Below the pieces are notes generated by a model. The model did no database searches and was not told the origin of the DNA. It saw nothing but the letters and a program-made list of their open reading frames with translations. Positions 58,678 to 64,000 of a stretch of DNA of 64,000 nucleotides are shown one piece after another. Source of the DNA: Amia ocellicauda (lineage: Eukaryota > Chordata > Actinopteri > Amiiformes > Amiidae); assembly GCF_036373705.1 (NCBI RefSeq), contig NC_089853.1, positions 29,905,568 to 29,969,567 on the forward strand, written 5' to 3'. The position numbers were made by a program, and so were the translations under genes. Each line of letters starts with the position of its first letter. Within the stretch, counting starts at the first letter, position 1.

Positions 58678-61600
58678 TCAAAGTAGTTTTAGTTCTGAGT
58701 TCTTTAAAACTTTATCACCCATGTCAGTTCGATGGTACTCCGCAAAATACTGAATTCCCTCGGTACATTTTTCTTGGCTTTTCATTTCAGATGGGTGATT
58801 AAAAGCTAAATGTTCTCTGACTCGCAAGAGCTGATTGGCCTTTGAAGATGACAGATGCTTTGCCCTGTTTTCATACTGTAGCAATTATGAACACGATTTA
58901 AGTACATGCACTGTGTTTACATATGAAAAATGGATTCAGTTTTTAAGACAAGCAGCTGCAAGCCCACAGAAAGTGCTTGGCTTTTGTTTAAGTAGGGTAT
59001 TTTATCTTCATGGCAGATTTTGCTGCAAAGTGATACAAATACAGAAAATGATGTCTGTTTTGATTTAGCAGATAATTAAACGTTCATTAAAAAGGTTGCT
59101 GTCTCCCTGACCTATACATACTGTTGTGGTTATTGACATGGTTTACATGTTATTGTTAAATACATATGCTATGCTGGGTGCATTGGTTTGGTTCCCTTCT
59201 TTATTTTTTGCATCTGAAGACTTGAAACAATACATTAGCAGAATAAGATGTAAATGCTATGTTATGTTTTACAGTTCCATTTAAGCCTTAAATACTATTA
59301 CTCACAGAATACATGCATGAGGAACCAGGCATTGAGAAAAACACAACGTACATTCAATAATTCATTAGGTTTTTTTTGTTTTTTGAAGATGCTAGAGAAA
59401 TCTGAATTTTAAATTATCTTTACAAGGAAGACTTTTGAATACCCCAATATCAATGTCATCTATACATAGTTATAGTTTAAGTTTATCTTTGCTTGATTCA
59501 TATATTTTAATAAATATGGTTAATTAAACTATGGTTTCTGCATTTTTATAAGGTTCTCTGATATCTATGGTGTGGCAGTCAAAGGTTTATGTGGTTCAGT
59601 GGACTGCAATGTTAAACAGTTTTCCTAGGCTGAATGCATTCAACAAACTAAACAAATGGTATGATGTATTAAGTCAATTTAATATAGCTAAATGCATTTT
59701 TCAAACAGAGGGTGTTATTTATTTTATTTTATTTTAATACAAAAGGATGTCAGGTTTTTCATGAGTCTCAACTGTGTATTGAACAATTATAATTTCTCTC
59801 TTGTGACTGATCTTTGCAGTTACTGAATGAAAGTAGACATTAAGATTTGATTGTTCTCATTTGACAAGAAGGTAAGACGTTACCTGTATGGTACTGAAAC
59901 TCTTAATTTATTTTGATAAAAGCAATACTTAATAAATGTATTGAATAAAGTAATGCTTCTGTAACAGATATATGGATTCCCCTCTGAATATTTCTAAGAT
60001 ATGAAAGATTTTTTTGGACTTATGAACTTTTCATAATTATCATAATGATGTGTTATTTATGAATTCCAGGCTTGAGATATGAATATGACATTTTCTACAA
60101 TTAAATGAACTCCAGATCCTAGGGAGCCCGGATTATTAATAAACGTAAGTGTGAAGTCACCATGGTTTAAATGGAAGCACACATTCAGAAAATAAATAAT
60201 GCATCATATACTAATTGGTCCTGAAGATGGAATATTTTAACATGCATATCCAAATATTTAGGACATTTCGGCATATTTTAAAAAGCTGATACTGGACATT
60301 TCACAGCTTTAAAGACAGGATCTGGCATAAATTCTCAAGTACTACCTTGTTCTTAATAGTTTCCAGTATATGTTATGTGTTTTTGTTATATAAACTGAGA
60401 GTAAGGCTTGTTTTTGTACTGCTGTACAAGGATAAAAACATAATGAAAAGACATGCAAGGATCCCAGTTATGCAGTTAAAGTTATCTAATTGTAATTAGA
60501 ACTGCAATTGAAAATAACCTGGATATCAATACAAACTCATTTTCTCATTATCGTAATTGAACCTTTTGTTTTGTTTTTTTATACTTTTAAGTGGAGCTGC
60601 TATATTATATTTTAGACCTGGGAGTAAGAACTTGACATACTGTTGAAGCAATTAAGTGCTTTCACTAAAATGACAAACAAAATGACATTATTCTTGGAAT
60701 TCCCTAAAGTAATTTTCAAATATATTATACAACTGAAACCCTGGAATAAACAGAAATAAATATCAGGAATCACAAACAGCAATAATCTCTGGGGATCCCT
60801 GTGATAAACAGTACAGTGAAATCAATGTAGCAGTTTTGGGAATGGGAAAACCTTCTACATACTATCATTTTCTGGTTTGTTTTCTTTAAATATAAGTTTT
60901 ACTACTGAAACCATGCTTAGGAAAATGAGAATCACAATTTCTACTCTCATCGACAAAGAGTCAAACTCAAAAAGATTATTAAAATCAAATAGTAAATTGA
61001 AGATGAGCACACTTGAACATTCCCACACATTAAATTTTCAGTCTTCAAACTTAACATTTTAACAAGATTTGTATTAGGCTACATCAAATAGTCATTTCTT
61101 ATAACTAACAGTTAACTAACTTCTGTTGATGTTTCCGGATATTTAACACACAGGTTTTTTACACAGGGTGCGTAAGTGCTTGACTACTCTTTATTTAAAT
61201 CTGGTTAAAGACTGGAAAAATATGGCTTTGAAAGTTTGAGTGATAAAATGTACTTTTTGTGGATTTTTGAGTGTGATATCATCTTGTATCTATTTTAAAG
61301 CCTTTGATATATATATATATAGCCTAGGTCTTGATGTACTGACTATTTGCAGACCATCAAGTAAATGAAATATATTTAAAACAAAAGAAAACAAAAGAAA
61401 CAAAAACATATACAGTATATATATATATATATATATATATATAACTCACCTCTAAATTTAACTTCAGAATCATCAGTCTTTCAGCCATCACAGTTCCAAC
61501 AACTGTCTGCATGTCTCTCTTATGCCATTTATGAGCATCCTCAATAATATCATACTTGAATGTTTCATCTGTACTTTTTCCCATGTCCCATTCTACGTCA

Positions 61601-62239
61601 TCCATCCTAGGAATCTTTAAAAGGTGTCCACCCTGAAGATGTTATTGTAGGCATCAATTATGTTAAGACACACAAAAACTTGGGGATTATTGGTTTATTA
61701 GTGCAAGTTGGAAAACCCCAGGCTTCTCAATGAAGATCTGTTATGCAGACCTGCCTTGTGGTGATGTCTTATGTAAGCATCATAAACACAAAATGAATCG
61801 AGCTATTTTGTTCTGAGAACTGCAGCAATATAGGCTGGTGACAGAAATGTATGACTCCGATTTAATTACAATAAGACTGAACTGTCTTACATACAGAGAA
61901 CAAATGTTCTCGGTGTACAGTAATTGTAAATTGAGGAGTACGATCAGTTTTTTTACATGCATGGAAAACCCAGTGACAGATAACAGATTCTTCTGATGAA
62001 TTATTGAACAGAGAATGCAGTGAAGAAGTCATGTTCATATACAACATCCAGGACTGAAAACCCTTTTAGGGACATAGCTTGGCCCAGCCACTGATAAGTT
62101 TTTCAAGCCACTGTCATTCAGAAAACACCAAACAGAGGGCAACAAAATAAAATCTCTTGCTGCATTGAATATAATTGGAATTGGATACAAAATTACAAAC
62201 CTTTTCCATTACCTTTTCCTTTTCTTCTTTTTTTGCACT
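58678..62239 (-). CDS. unidentified gene, 3' exons (convergent with sec11a)
   Basis: I do not recognise this protein. The last exon 58678-58875 (acceptor TTGCTACAG) encodes 65 aa and a TGA stop, starting YENRAKHLSSSKANQLLRVR and ending KVLKNSELKLL. The exon before it, 61450-61632, has a clean acceptor (CTTCAG) and donor (GTGAGT) and encodes 61 aa, GGHLLKIPRMDDVEWDMGKS ... KWHKRDMQTVVGTVMAERLM ... KLNLE. Both are phase 0, so they join as ...MILKLNLEYENRAKHLSSSK..., a continuous charged helix-rich stretch. A possible 27-bp exon at 62213-62239 (SAKKEEKEK) would join the front in frame, with lower confidence. The 5' part must lie further right, possibly beyond the window. No signal peptide or enzyme motif is visible. 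It could be a coiled-coil or cytoskeletal/ciliary protein, but that is only an impression from composition. Confidence 0.65.
58876..61449. other. large intron of the unidentified minus-strand gene
   Basis: AT-rich, no further exon recognised on either strand between the two supported exons. Short ORFs lack splice context. Confidence 0.4.
61416..61443. repeat. (TA)n microsatellite
   Basis: About 14 TA units directly next to the donor of the exon 61450-61632. Confidence 0.9.
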
Positions 62240-62598
62240 CTGAAATGGTGCAATCCATTTTACACAATCTTATTGCTGGAGAGAAAATGAAATTCCTCCA
62301 AGGTGCAAAGAAATATTTTGACTCCTGCTGTTTTTCCTGCATGCACACCTCCAAAAACACTTACCATGTCCACAGTGACTACACATTACTCGTCTTTCAC
62401 AGCAAAACCACCATGCTGAGAAAAACACACACACACACATATAAAACAAACTATACGGATAGCAACCTGTCTGCCTTGTAGAGTCTATATTAGGCTCTTA
62501 GGTAGAAGAGACTGAGGGAATCAGTAAGCATGAGATAGTCAGCATATATTACATGCTTAAATTATAATATTTGTAAGATATTTAGTTTAGTCCACATA

Positions 62599-63195
62599 CA
62601 GTTAGGTCCATACATATTTGGACAGTGACACAATTGTCATAATTTTGTCTCTGTACGCTACCACAATGGATTTGGTGATGATCAAGATGTGCTTGAAGTG
62701 TAGACTTTCATCTTTAATTTGAGGATAGTTACATCCAAATTGGGTGAACGGTGTAGGAATTACACCCATTTTTATATGTGGTCCCCGCAATTTTAGGGGC
62801 TCAAAAGTATTTGGACAAACTAACATAATCATTAATTAAATTGTGAGTTTCAGTACTTGGCTGCAAATCCTTTGCAGTCAATGACTGCCTGAAGTCTGGA
62901 ACCCATAGACATCACTAGATGTCGAACCCAGCATCTGGTGATGTCTATCACAATTTAATTCATGATTATGTTAGTTTGTCCAAATACTTTTGAGCCCCTA
63001 AAATTGCGGGGACCACATATAAAAATGGGTGTAATTCCTACACCGTTCACCCAATTTGGATGTAACTATCCTCAAATTAAAGATGAAAGTCTACACTTCA
63101 AGCACATCTTGATCATCACCAAATCCATTGTGGTAGCGTACAGAGACAAAATTATGACAATTGTGTCACTGTCCAAATATTTATGGAACTAACTG
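62599..63195. mobile_element. foldback Tc1-type element with ~235-bp arms
   Basis: The left arm starts CAGTTAGGTCCATACATATT and the right arm ends as its complement (AATATTTATGGAACTAACTG). The arms 62599-62842 and 62952-63195 are almost identical complements: each encodes the same 73-residue open frame, differing only at the last residues. TA flanks both ends (62597-62598, 63196-63197). The 100-bp centre keeps a fragment typical of the sub-terminal part of the parent transposon (TTTGCAGTCAATGACTGCCT) and a small inverted pair around AGACATCACTAGATG. No transposase. The identical arms imply recent formation or gene conversion. Confidence 0.85.
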
Positions 63196-64000
63196 TATAT
63201 GTTTAAGCCACAATGCACTTCTGTATATGGCTTTTAAACTATGGCTACATATGTACTTCAGTATTTATGCAATAATGTGTCTCAGCAAAATATTGACTAA
63301 AACTCCTGGGGAGCCAGTCTGTAGGTTTGGGTCCTGCTTCGATTGGGTTGTATCCCCAAGAGTTGCTGCTTATGAGGTCACTGCTGATTACTGAACGTGA
63401 CGCAGTTCAAGCTATATTGAACACATAATGTTACGAAACCGGGATAGATGTAACACTTTCGAAAACACTCCATTGATTGTTCTTTGGATCTGCCCATTAG
63501 ATACCTCAAGGTTGCTCTTTCTGTTGTGCTGCACCTGCTGTGAGATACAATCCAGATGTCCCTGTTATTGTATACATATCTGGAGATATAATTTCAGATA
63601 ACAATGCACTTGTTTTGAGTTGTGTCTTCTCCTACCCAGCTTGTTTTTTTGTTTTTTGGTTTCTTTTGGAGTTTGGTTATAGAATAGCACACAATCCATT
63701 AAACAATGTGTTGCTTTAAAGCACAGGGACATTAATTGTCTATGTTCAAGGACCCATAAGCCTAATCCTTCCTCTACTACTTTACCAGTATAGATTATCT
63801 TCTTGTTTGTCTGTTTCTTGTTTTCTTGTTGTTTTATTTTGTAAACATTACTTGATTCCCTTGAGCTAACATCAGTTTCTGCAATCATAGCAATTTTTGC
63901 ATCTAAATGACTTTTGACATATGTGCATATATGTTGTTTTCTCCAGTATTAAAAGCATGTGTTAGGAAAAGAAGATGATTCGTTAATATTTCTGTAATGG
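63196..64000. other. spacer, no gene seen
   Basis: No convincing exon. A minus-strand ORF around 63565-63888 has a possible acceptor near 63882 but no family match or clear donor. It might hold further 5' exons of the unidentified gene, which I cannot show. Confidence 0.35.

Noticed and set aside
60877..61062. 61-aa plus-strand ORF
   Set aside because: Low-complexity Ser/Lys/Asn sequence in AT-rich intron DNA, no splice sites or homology.
63565..63888. 107-aa minus-strand ORF as a 5' exon of the unidentified gene
   Set aside because: Polylysine/Gln-rich low-complexity translation with no clear donor and no continuity with the supported exons.

Overview
The window is vertebrate genomic DNA, almost certainly from a ray-finned fish. 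It has multi-exon genes with GT/AG introns, CpG-poor AT-rich spacer DNA and many fish-type transposons (Tc1-like, hAT-like and foldback elements, LINE 3' ends, a tRNA-headed SINE). The SINE tail resembles one I associate with early-diverging ray-finned fish such as gar, bowfin or sturgeon. That placement is an inference; the sequence does not name the species. I see no bacterial genes, operons, CRISPR arrays or phage genes.

Layout. (1) 573-3108, plus strand: the last four coding exons of alpk3 (alpha-kinase 3), whose 5' part lies left of the window. (2) 6285-15090, minus strand: a complete 18-coding-exon SLC28 concentrative nucleoside transporter of 661 aa, called slc28a1 by synteny. (3) 15.1-37 kb: gene-free spacer with a palindromic element, a tRNA-headed SINE, LINE 3' ends, a Tc1-like element with long terminal repeats, a decayed Tc1 remnant and one CpG-bearing block that may be conserved. 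(4) 37.0-38.5 kb: a CpG-rich block, the likely promoter of znf592. (5) 42985-51333, plus strand: the complete coding region of znf592, eight coding exons and 1310 aa. (6) 53.4-54.9 kb: a cluster of a short palindromic MITE, an internally deleted Tc1-like element and an RTE-like LINE end. (7) 55493-57962, plus strand: complete sec11a, six exons and 179 aa, with the catalytic Ser/His/Asp residues in place. (8) 58678 to about 62.2 kb, minus strand: the 3' exons of a gene I cannot identify, convergent with sec11a. (9) 62599-63195: a foldback element with nearly identical long arms, followed by spacer.

The four recognised genes are the same neighbours that sit together on human 15q25 (SEC11A, ZNF592, ALPK3, SLC28A1), so this is conserved microsynteny. 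Order and orientation differ from the human arrangement as I recall it, which implies local inversions. The genes do not form a pathway: they encode a muscle alpha-kinase-like protein, a nucleoside importer, a chromatin-associated zinc-finger protein and the signal peptidase catalytic subunit. The new biology, if any, is most likely in the unidentified minus-strand gene at the right, the CpG-bearing block near 23.6 kb, and the repeat structures. I found no convincing undescribed biological system.
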